A stretch of 64,000 nucleotides of DNA, taken from positions 2,480,001 through 2,544,000 of the forward strand of contig NZ_JAUSXM010000001.1 of the NCBI RefSeq assembly GCF_030815985.1. Direction: 5' to 3'. Under the pieces are notes generated by a model. That model was given only the letters and a program-made list of their open reading frames with translations. It did not search any database and had not been told where the DNA came from. The position numbers and the translations under genes are program-made. This DNA is from Paenibacillus sp. W2I17 (GTDB lineage Bacteria > Bacillota > Bacilli > Paenibacillales > Paenibacillaceae). This document shows, in pieces, positions 57,590 to 64,000 of this stretch (the stretch's first letter is position 1; the number at the start of each line of letters is the position of its first letter).

Positions 57590-58807
57590 TTGTCCCAATA
57601 TCGCCCGTTTACCCCCCAGGATGCAATTGAACTGGCCAAAACATTACCGGGTCCATTTGCGGCAGATGCGAATCTGGATTGTCACGAGATCGGCGACGGC
57701 AATCTGAATTTGGTATTCCACATCACGGATCAGAACTCCGATAAAAGTATCATTATCAAACAGGCGCTTCCTTATGCGAAAGTGGTTGGAGAATCATGGC
57801 CACTCTCTCTGGTACGTGCCCGCATTGAACGTGAGATTCTCCAGGAAGAGTATCGTCTGTGTCCAGGTATGGTACCCGAAGTGTATCATTACGATGACGA
57901 CCTCGCGTTAACGGTTATGGAAGATCTGAGTGATCATGTAATCATGCGCAAAGGCCTGATCGAAGGTGTTTCCTATCCTCTTTTTGCACAGCATATTGGG
58001 GAATTCATGGCAAGAACGCTGTTCTTCACATCCGACTTGGGCATGGATCAGCAATTGAAGAAGGAACAACAGGGCAGATTCATTAATCCGGACCAATGTA
58101 AAATAACGGAGGATCTGATCTTTGATGAACCCTACCGGATCGCCGAGAAAAATAATTATGATGTTTCCATTGAAGACGAGGCTGAAGCCCTTCGCACAGA
58201 TGGAGAGCTTCACCTTGAAGTGGCCTTGCTGCGGGAAAAATTCCTGACACATGGGCAGGCACTGCTTCATGGAGATCTGCATACAGGCAGTATTTTTGTT
58301 ACACCTGAATCAACCAAAGTCATCGATCCCGAATTTGCATATTACGGACCCATGGGATTCGATGTTGGTGCAGTCCTTGCAAACCTGCTCTTGAATTACG
58401 CATCCCTTCCAGGATGGATCCAGGATGAGACTGCTTTGCGCGAGCGTGAAACGCTTATGCTGAATATGGTTCGTGATGTATGGACTGAATTCGAATCTCG
58501 TTTCCGTGCCCTCTGGGTTAATGATCTCGTTGATCCGATGGCAAAAACGCCAGGCTATCAGGATCTGTATGTGCAACAATTGTTCAGAGATTCCATTGGC
58601 TTCGCAGGTGCCAAAATGGTTCGTCGTATCGTGGGACTCGCTCACGTGGCGGATATTGATACCATTCCAAATGCAACTGAACGTGAACATGCTCAGCGTA
58701 AAGCATTGTCCATTGGTAAAGCATTGATCAAGAACAATCGTCGCTTGAATACCATCGGCGAAGTACTGGATATCGTATCCACAGCTGTTACTACTACTAA
58801 GGCTTAA
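57590..58807 (+). CDS. mtnK: 5-methylthioribose kinase
   Basis: Phosphorylates 5-methylthioribose in the methionine salvage pathway; 405 residues. APH/choline-kinase-like fold with CHEIGDGNLNLVFHI (nucleotide loop), ALLHGDLHTGSIFV (catalytic loop with Asp and the HGDLHTGS motif) and VIDPEFAYYGP (metal-binding DPE). The start is TTG 57590, (M)SQYRPFTPQDA, with GGAGGTGG upstream; an ATG at 57575 would overlap that site and has none of its own. mtnA follows by 23 bases. Confidence 0.94.
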   Translation: MSQYRPFTPQDAIELAKTLPGPFAADANLDCHEIGDGNLNLVFHITDQNSDKSIIIKQALPYAKVVGESWPLSLVRARIEREILQEEYRLCPGMVPEVYHYDDDLALTVMEDLSDHVIMRKGLIEGVSYPLFAQHIGEFMARTLFFTSDLGMDQQLKKEQQGRFINPDQCKITEDLIFDEPYRIAEKNNYDVSIEDEAEALRTDGELHLEVALLREKFLTHGQALLHGDLHTGSIFVTPESTKVIDPEFAYYGPMGFDVGAVLANLLLNYASLPGWIQDETALRERETLMLNMVRDVWTEFESRFRALWVNDLVDPMAKTPGYQDLYVQQLFRDSIGFAGAKMVRRIVGLAHVADIDTIPNATEREHAQRKALSIGKALIKNNRRLNTIGEVLDIVSTAVTTTKA

Positions 58808-58830
58808 CATAAGGAACGGAGGAACCACCC

Positions 58831-59905
58831 ATGACAACCCCTGAATATGAGCCTCTGTCCTCTCTCATCTGGAAAAAGGACAAGCTTGAAATGCTTGACC
58901 AGCGTCTGTTGCCCGAAACGATCCTCATGTTGAAACTGTATACACCCGAGGAAGTATGGGAATCCATCCACTCCATGAAAGTACGCGGTGCTCCCAGCGA
59001 TTGGTATTGCTGCTGCATTTGGTGTTGTATTGGGTGCCAAATCATACGACGGAACGACCGTTCAAGGTTGGTTGGACCACGTAAAATCCATATGTGCTCA
59101 TCTGGCTACTTCCCGTCCAACAGCGGTGAACCTGTTCTGGGCACTGGATCGCATGGTGCAAAAAGCAAATGAGGTCGTTGAATCCGGCCTGAGCCTGGAT
59201 GAGGGCAATGATGCGCTTGAAGTAGAAGCTCTGTTGATTCAGAAGGAAGACGAAGAAGTATGTCGCATGATCGGCGAGAATGCACTGCCTTTATTTGAAG
59301 ATGGCATGGGTGTGCTCACCCACTGTAATGCAGGCGGACTGGCTACTGCGAAATATGGTACGGCAACTGCTCCAATGTATCTCGCACAGGAACGCGGCAT
59401 TCACCTGAAAGTATTTGCAGACGAAACTCGTCCTGTACTTCAGGGTGCACGCCTAACTGCATTTGAGTTACAGCAAGCCGGCATTGACGTTACGCTGCTC
59501 TGTGATAACATGGCAGGCATGGTGATGTCCAAAGGCTGGATTCAAGCCGTTATCGTCGGAACAGATCGTGTTGCAGCGAATGGTGACGTAGCTAACAAAA
59601 TCGGAACCTATAGCGTAGCCGTGCTTGCCAAGGCTCATAATATTCCGTTCTATGTAGCGAGCCCATTGTCGACTATCGACTTGTCCACTCCATCCGGGGA
59701 CCTCATTCCGATTGAAGAACGCGCTGCGGAAGAAGTCACTGAAGGATTTGGTAAACGTACAGCACCGCAAGGTGTTAAAGTATACAATCCAGCATTTGAC
59801 GTAACACCTAACGAATATGTAACAGCTATTATCACGGAAAAAGGCGTTGTTCGCGCACCTTTCCAAGAAAATCTGGCTGCCTTGTTCGCGAAGGAAGAAG
59901 CTTAA
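58831..59905 (+). CDS. mtnA: S-methyl-5-thioribose-1-phosphate isomerase (frameshifted here)
   Basis: Isomerises MTR-1-P to MTRu-1-P, the step after MtnK; about 357 residues when repaired. Motifs: [13 protein letters not shown] after repair, [10 protein letters not shown] (catalytic Cys), DNMAGMVM and [19 protein letters not shown] (catalytic Asp). The frame breaks at a C run, 58993-58995: reading GCT-CCA-GCG-ATT with one C fewer gives APAIG and joins the frames. AACGGAGGAACC precedes the ATG. It ends the mtnKA unit, with a terminator about 70 bases downstream. Confidence 0.93.
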
Positions 59906-59976
59906 TTTAATGAGAAGCGTTCGTGTGTATAGAGGTGGGAGCTACGATGTGCCAGGCTCTGTATTACGACGTTAAA

Positions 59977-60007
59977 TAAGGGCTTCCCATATGGGGAGCC
60001 CTTTTAT
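59977..60007. terminator. Bidirectional terminator between mtnA and the DUF1805 gene
   Basis: AAGGGCTTCCC-ATAT-GGGGAGCCCTT with flanking A and T, between two convergent genes. Confidence 0.85.
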
Positions 60008-60012
60008 AATGA

Positions 60013-60315
60013 TTAGATCATTTTCAACAAAGCCTCTACACCCGTCATGCCAACCGTAATGCCCATGGCCTCGGCTTCTGTTGTCACCGACTCCATAGGT
60101 GCATGCAGCAACTGCTCCAGTGTACGCACACCAACCGCCCGAGCCGCAATAATTTTGCGATCCCCGAGCTTCTCATTAAGTAATCCCACGTCGAGTGCTC
60201 CGCACATGATATATCCTTTGGATGTGTTAATAGTCAGCAAAGTTGTTTTGGGCAGTTTGACTTCTACCCCAACTAATACATGTTCTCCAACTACAATAGG
60301 CTCCATCGTCACCAT
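60013..60315 (-). CDS. YunC family protein (DUF1805)
   Basis: A 100-residue protein of the YunC/DUF1805 family, function unknown. It shows the conserved LLTINTSKGYIMCGALDVGLL and the C-terminal ITVGMTGVEALLKM. I start at ATG 60315 (MVTMEPIVVGEHV), which agrees with the family N-terminus; AGGAGGTG lies 12 bases upstream, a little far. The open frame goes to GTG 60342 but would include the ribosome site. It is convergent with mtnA. Confidence 0.88.
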   Translation of the reverse strand: MVTMEPIVVGEHVLVGVEVKLPKTTLLTINTSKGYIMCGALDVGLLNEKLGDRKIIAARAVGVRTLEQLLHAPMESVTTEAEAMGITVGMTGVEALLKMI

Positions 60316-60486
60316 AATTTCCCGATCCACCTCCTCTTCCACAGGTCACGATAATTGTATGCCTCATTCTGGATTGTCGTGTGGACACCTGCCGTGTTTG
60401 AGAAAATGTAGGTACTTACAGTTCAAATATACTGTTGGTAAATCTTTTCGCAGACTTAGATAATAGATATATGCTTAGTTGGAATA

Positions 60487-60524
60487 TAAAAAGCCACCCT
60501 CACCCAGGGATGGTCAAAGTGGCC
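60487..60524 (-). terminator. Terminator after the 86-residue protein gene
   Basis: Minus strand GCCAC...CCATCCC loop GGGTGG...C (GGCCAC and GTGGC outer pairs) followed by TTTTTATA. Confidence 0.7.
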
Positions 60525-60529
60525 CTACC

Positions 60530-60790
60530 TTAAAACGTATGCTCATCATTCTTTAATCGCCTTATCTCCGTTAACTCTCTTCTAATCCCCAGTACTCGTC
60601 TATGAAGTACACTACGGTCTATTGATTCAGCTACCGACTTTTTGAACTGGATATCTAATTCACTTAATTGCTCCTGAGCTAGTTTCTTTTTATGTATTGG
60701 ATTAACTTGGACTTTTGTAGTTTCAGGCTTGATAGGCTTCAATCTTTTCTGCTTCATAATCTGTTCAAATACACTGTCCTCTTGACGCAT
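60530..60790 (-). CDS. Small basic helical protein, unknown
   Basis: An 86-residue highly charged protein (MRQEDSVFEQIMKQKRLKPI), Lys/Arg/Glu-rich, with a predicted long helix (residues about 37-82) that could form a coiled coil or bind nucleic acid. AAGGA lies 9 bases before ATG 60790; an ATG at 60799 has a closer but poor site. No family recognised. It lies between the DUF1805 gene and the repeat-protein gene, and has its own terminator. Confidence 0.6.
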   Translation of the reverse strand: MRQEDSVFEQIMKQKRLKPIKPETTKVQVNPIHKKKLAQEQLSELDIQFKKSVAESIDRSVLHRRVLGIRRELTEIRRLKNDEHTF

Positions 60791-60894
60791 GGTCTTCATT
60801 CCTTAATATGTGATGAACACATTGTATCATAACGAGAAGACGACTGTTACACAATAAAATACAGATGCTTAGAGTTGGGCAAAAGCCTAAACGC

Positions 60895-60922
60895 AAAAAA
60901 AAGAGGGCCAATGCCCTCTTTG
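60895..60922 (-). terminator. Terminator after the DNRLRE repeat protein
   Basis: Minus strand AAAGAGGGC-ATTG-GCCCTCTTT followed by TTTTT. Confidence 0.85.
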
Positions 60923-60936
60923 ATAATTAACTCTTT

Positions 60937-62895
60937 TTATAAAATGTAAAAATAAGCTTGATTCCCTGGACTCTTCACAAATACTTTGGTCACTATATCA
61001 CTGGCATCCCGTTTACGGATACTTGCAATTGAATCTAACTCTTCATTCGTAATAACTCTTGGTAGGAGATACGCGGCCAGATCAGGCTTGGAAATTGTCA
61101 TTTCAGTAGCCATATCCACAATCTGTCTCACATCTACCGTAGAATGCATATCCTTCCACTCTCGTACCTGAAGATAGCCATCCAAGTATTCTCTTTCCTT
61201 GATACTAATGTGTGCATCCAAAACATCCATATACTTAACCTCAATGCTGGAAAGCACATCAGGTCTGGATATATATAATTGCCCAGGCTGTTCTTCCAAA
61301 TAAGGAATCTCAAGAGTACCTGCTCTCTCATCATGATCTAATGCCCTGACTTGAAGAACACTATTCAGATCAGGCTTATTAACCGTAATCTCCGAAATCA
61401 CAGTCGAATCACCATCGTACATGACCGTAAGCAAAGACCCCAACGTTGAAGTTGCTTTTATATAATCGGAGACTTCCAATGAAACATGAAGATCAGGTAT
61501 GGATACAATTAAACTCGTATCCCGTCCATCATTGAACAACTGTGATATCGTTAACGTACTGACCAGAGACATTTGTCTATCTACCGTAATAACTGAAGGC
61601 AAGTCAGGATGAGACACTGTGATTTCTACAGTTTTTTCGTCGTCCAGACCTGTTCTAACGGCAAGATTGCCGTCTGTATCTCTAGTTGTTCGTATGGCGG
61701 TAATGAACTGCGAATGAAGCTCGGGCTTAGAAATAGAAACCCATGTTTCCTTCTCTTCTGTCCTACTTTCAGCAATAGAAATGTTCGAATCCAGGTCCGC
61801 GTCTATACGTTTAGCTACTATCAGATCTACATCCAGGTCCGGACGGCTGACTGCGATTACTTGAGGTATATCATGATGCATGTGATCCTCATAGCGGTGG
61901 ACGTACAACTGAGATTTGAGCCAATCTAGCCCAATATCACTGTGCACAACTAACATTGAAGCTATGTCCTTGTAGCCTACACCATAAATAAAAACTTCAC
62001 TTTCGATTTCAGTTCGACCGATGGAATAGATTTGAGAAGTGATATATCTAATCTTCAAAACAGGTGGTTTGGAAGACTCACGAGTGTTGAAATAGATCGG
62101 CGTGTTGCCGCTAGACTGAATAATCATTCCATCGTTCGAAAGAATACCTTCTCTCCACATTTGAAGTAATGCCATCATATCAAACTCAACATAACGTTCA
62201 GTCGTATCCAGGGTATAACTGGACGATAAGAGCTGAATGGAATGAGGTCTGTTCGCATACGTAATCCCGTACTCACGCCACAACGTATCAGGCTGATGCA
62301 GCTCAATGTGTGCTCCAGGTGCCAGGGTTCCTGTGTAATATAACCTCAATTTAGCGTCTTCCAGATATAACAGATCAGGTATTCTGGTATCCAAATCACC
62401 GAAATGTATAAACGATTCGAATTGCTCTATCTCGTCTCTACCGATCATCATACGCTGTGTATCACCAAAGTTGAGCGTCTGCAGGTGAGTTTGGCTTCGT
62501 GTGGTCGCATCAGCAACAGGCTTCAGGTTAACAGTCACACGCGGTGCTTCCAGTAATTCATATTTGCCGTGTGCACGGTTATGTGGTCGAACGTACAAAA
62601 TGCCTTCAAGATCAACTTTGGATGCCGCTTGAATGGTTGCGCTCAGATCCCCTTGCGACCTGTACATCACATATAGCGAATTGCTTAATTCCTCTGAACG
62701 TCTGACACGTACGGATACATTGGAGACGATCTCGCTAACTTTTCTTGTAGCAGCTATTAGGACCGAAGGCAGTTCTTCATCCACCTGATTGTACAGGATA
62801 TACTTTGCTGCAAAACGATTTTCCGGACTTTTAATATGTATATAACTATCTAATAGAGTCTCCCCGTTATTAATTCCACTCACTTCCTGTCTCAT
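60937..62895 (-). CDS. Large DNRLRE-domain protein with tandem (I/V)S(K/R)PDL repeats
   Basis: A 652-residue protein. Residues about 130-310 match a DNRLRE-type beta-sandwich (IHFGDLDTRIPDL, AKLRLYYTGTLAPG, GMIIQSSGN). Residues about 345-635 carry at least seven units of about 40 residues, each with a S-x-P-D-L turn flanked by beta strands. The N-terminal 125 residues look like degenerate copies. No signal peptide or membrane helix. Such a design suits a fibre or adhesin of a phage tail or surface structure; that is inference. It follows the next gene by 11 bases. Confidence 0.75.
   Translation of the reverse strand: MRQEVSGINNGETLLDSYIHIKSPENRFAAKYILYNQVDEELPSVLIAATRKVSEIVSNVSVRVRRSEELSNSLYVMYRSQGDLSATIQAASKVDLEGILYVRPHNRAHGKYELLEAPRVTVNLKPVADATTRSQTHLQTLNFGDTQRMMIGRDEIEQFESFIHFGDLDTRIPDLLYLEDAKLRLYYTGTLAPGAHIELHQPDTLWREYGITYANRPHSIQLLSSSYTLDTTERYVEFDMMALLQMWREGILSNDGMIIQSSGNTPIYFNTRESSKPPVLKIRYITSQIYSIGRTEIESEVFIYGVGYKDIASMLVVHSDIGLDWLKSQLYVHRYEDHMHHDIPQVIAVSRPDLDVDLIVAKRIDADLDSNISIAESRTEEKETWVSISKPELHSQFITAIRTTRDTDGNLAVRTGLDDEKTVEITVSHPDLPSVITVDRQMSLVSTLTISQLFNDGRDTSLIVSIPDLHVSLEVSDYIKATSTLGSLLTVMYDGDSTVISEITVNKPDLNSVLQVRALDHDERAGTLEIPYLEEQPGQLYISRPDVLSSIEVKYMDVLDAHISIKEREYLDGYLQVREWKDMHSTVDVRQIVDMATEMTISKPDLAAYLLPRVITNEELDSIASIRKRDASDIVTKVFVKSPGNQAYFYIL
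60985..61860 (-). repeat. Coding tandem repeats, about 40 residues each
   Basis: Seven units of the DNRLRE protein: cores VSRPDLDVDLIVAKR, ISKPELHSQFITAIR, VSHPDLPSVITVDRQ, VSIPDLHVSLEVSDY, VNKPDLNSVLQVRAL, ISRPDVLSSIEVKYM, ISKPDLAAYLLPRVI. Divergent in sequence but regular in spacing, so old duplications rather than recent slippage. Confidence 0.8.
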
Positions 62896-62906
62896 TGTAT
62901 TGAGAG

Positions 62907-64000
62907 CTACACCCGGTCTGCTGTGACCTTCATTTCAAAATTACCATTTGGGTTCGGCTTGGCATGAATATCCGTTGCGATACGAATATAAAAATCGATG
63001 CTGTCCTCCGGTTGAATCAGACCATAGGTTAGATAATCGATCGGAAGAAACGGGTCGGCCTGTCTGGATAATTGGACGTCAACACCGTCCGTTTCGAATT
63101 TTTTATCCATCTCCAGGTATACATGATCCACAGCATATCCAAGCAAGTTTTTGATTCTGACTTTCTTCGTTAACGTCGTCTGTCCGGCGATGATCACTCC
63201 ATAATCAAGTTGTTTCAAAATACCACCAAAGGTATCTGACAGAAAGTCTCCCGACTCGTCCATAAACATTAATCCTGAATACGATCCGATAAACTTGGTT
63301 TCCCATGAGTCTACTGCACCCCAATAGTCCTGAAATTCAACCTTCAATGTATTCTCTACGCCAAAATTAACATTTCTCTCGTCAATATTGAGTTCCATAT
63401 TGAATGGAGAAGCTGCTAGTCGCGTAAAATTACCATCCGCCGGATAATACGTTTTACCGTTCAACAAGACGCGGTACTTAACCTTGCCTTGATCTGCATC
63501 ATCAAGCACACCTGTTAGTTTGTTACCAGAGAAGGTCAGGTCGATTGTGGCAGTGGTGTTTAACAATTGCAGTGACATATCTCTAAACTCCACCGCATTA
63601 CGCGGTGCATCAACGATCATCTTCACTTCGTCCAGCGAATAGCTGTTTTCATAGTGCTTACTGCTATCGAAGTAGTAGGCAATTCGAGTTAAATCTATTA
63701 GATCCTTTTCAGGGATGGCGTTGAGTGTGTCCAGATTCATTCCTTTTCTTTTGAATAACGTTGTATCCTTGATATCCAGATCAAGCCACTTGTTGAAACG
63801 GTATGTCTTCCATGTGAGCCCTGAGTCGAACGAAGCAGCCATTCTTAATATACCTTCCGGACTGTTCTCCGTTACTTTCGTAGCGACAACTTTCTTCACG
63901 TCTCCATATAACGCTATGTCTGTTGGTTGCACAATTAATTGCTCAAACGGTAGCGCGTTATACATTAGCATCATGTCCCGATTACCTGCAATTACCTCTT
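62907..64000 (-). CDS. Phage-structural-like protein, 5' end beyond the window
   Basis: An open frame runs from 62907 to the window edge with no stop. The ATG at 63974 is not preceded by a ribosome site, and the residues before it (EVIAGNRD) look coding, so the gene probably begins outside. The visible 364 residues are mainly beta (ASFDSGLTWKTYRFNKW, KVKYRVLLNGKTYYPADGNF, FIGSYSGLMFMDESGDFL) and resemble structural proteins of phage tails or baseplates in texture; no specific family identified. It is the gene upstream of the repeat protein, 11 bases apart. Confidence 0.65.
   Translation of the reverse strand, partial: EVIAGNRDMMLMYNALPFEQLIVQPTDIALYGDVKKVVATKVTENSPEGILRMAASFDSGLTWKTYRFNKWLDLDIKDTTLFKRKGMNLDTLNAIPEKDLIDLTRIAYYFDSSKHYENSYSLDEVKMIVDAPRNAVEFRDMSLQLLNTTATIDLTFSGNKLTGVLDDADQGKVKYRVLLNGKTYYPADGNFTRLAASPFNMELNIDERNVNFGVENTLKVEFQDYWGAVDSWETKFIGSYSGLMFMDESGDFLSDTFGGILKQLDYGVIIAGQTTLTKKVRIKNLLGYAVDHVYLEMDKKFETDGVDVQLSRQADPFLPIDYLTYGLIQPEDSIDFYIRIATDIHAKPNPNGNFEMKVTADRV

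Noticed and set aside
57300..57590. S-box or T-box upstream of mtnK
   Set aside because: None of the conserved core sequence of either class was found by eye.

Overview
The window looks like a chromosomal segment of an endospore-forming Firmicute, most likely Paenibacillus. The grounds are the gene neighbourhoods pyk-accA-accD, dnaE-ytrH-ytrI-ytpI-ytoI and sufCDSUB, the sporulation genes cotJABC, yheA/yheC/yheD and yjcZ-like, strong AGGAGG ribosome sites with many GTG/TTG starts, and moderate GC. Genus is an inference; no rRNA or tRNA gene is visible. Nothing marks a plasmid, insertion sequence or CRISPR array. || Layout. 1-6 kb: end of an unidentified gene, then a minus-strand run fxsA, thioesterase, pyk, accA, accD, a small protein and a PgpA-like phosphatase (glycolysis and lipid synthesis). 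6-13.5 kb: dnaE (minus), the sporulation pair ytrH-ytrI behind a sigma-E-like promoter, ytpI, and ytoI convergent to them. 13.7-21.3 kb: a small membrane protein, a 203-bp repeat-like element with terminal inverted repeats, yheA, and five tandem ATP-grasp spore-coat-associated proteins (YheD/YheC type). 21.3-30.5 kb: a minus-strand operon with two ABC permeases, a YesM/YesN-type two-component system, a lipoprotein solute receptor, a KdgF-like cupin and a cytosolic heparinase II/III-type lyase; together they look like uptake and catabolism of unsaturated uronate oligosaccharides. 30.6-34.5 kb: HAD phosphatase, a CHASE3-type chemoreceptor, a Gfo/Idh oxidoreductase. 34.9-38.6 kb: an unusual cassette of a ThDP enzyme, a carboxymuconolactone-decarboxylase-like protein, a small STAS-like protein behind a structured leader, and a KAS III homologue that keeps its Cys but lacks the His and Asn. 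38.7-42.7 kb: cotJABC, a CNNM/CorC-type transporter and radical SAM yfkAB. 42.9-47.6 kb: two HD-GYP proteins flanking a 5'-nucleotidase and a MoaD-MoaE fusion. 47.7-50.3 kb: a 46-residue YjcZ-like protein, an M23 peptidase and a secreted EEP-jacalin protein. 50.6-55.8 kb: sufCDSUB, whose promoter is overlapped by two Fur/PerR-like palindromes. 56-60.3 kb: DUF1802 protein, Dps, mtnK-mtnA (methionine salvage) and a YunC/DUF1805 protein. 60.5-64 kb: a small unknown protein, a large DNRLRE protein with tandem (I/V)S(K/R)PDL repeats and a phage-structural-like protein cut by the window end. || Five genes (dnaE, the chemoreceptor, yfkAB, the EEP protein, mtnA) are each broken by a single-base indel inside a short homopolymer, and removing or adding that one base restores a family-typical protein. 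Five such events, including in dnaE, which is essential in Bacillus, point to sequencing homopolymer error rather than gene decay, so these are annotated as single genes. || Working units: lipid-precursor supply (acc), Fe-S assembly (suf), methionine salvage (mtn), spore-coat functions (ytr, yhe, cotJ, yjcZ-like), a uronate-oligosaccharide utilisation operon, and one small cassette of unknown chemistry that is the best candidate for something undescribed.
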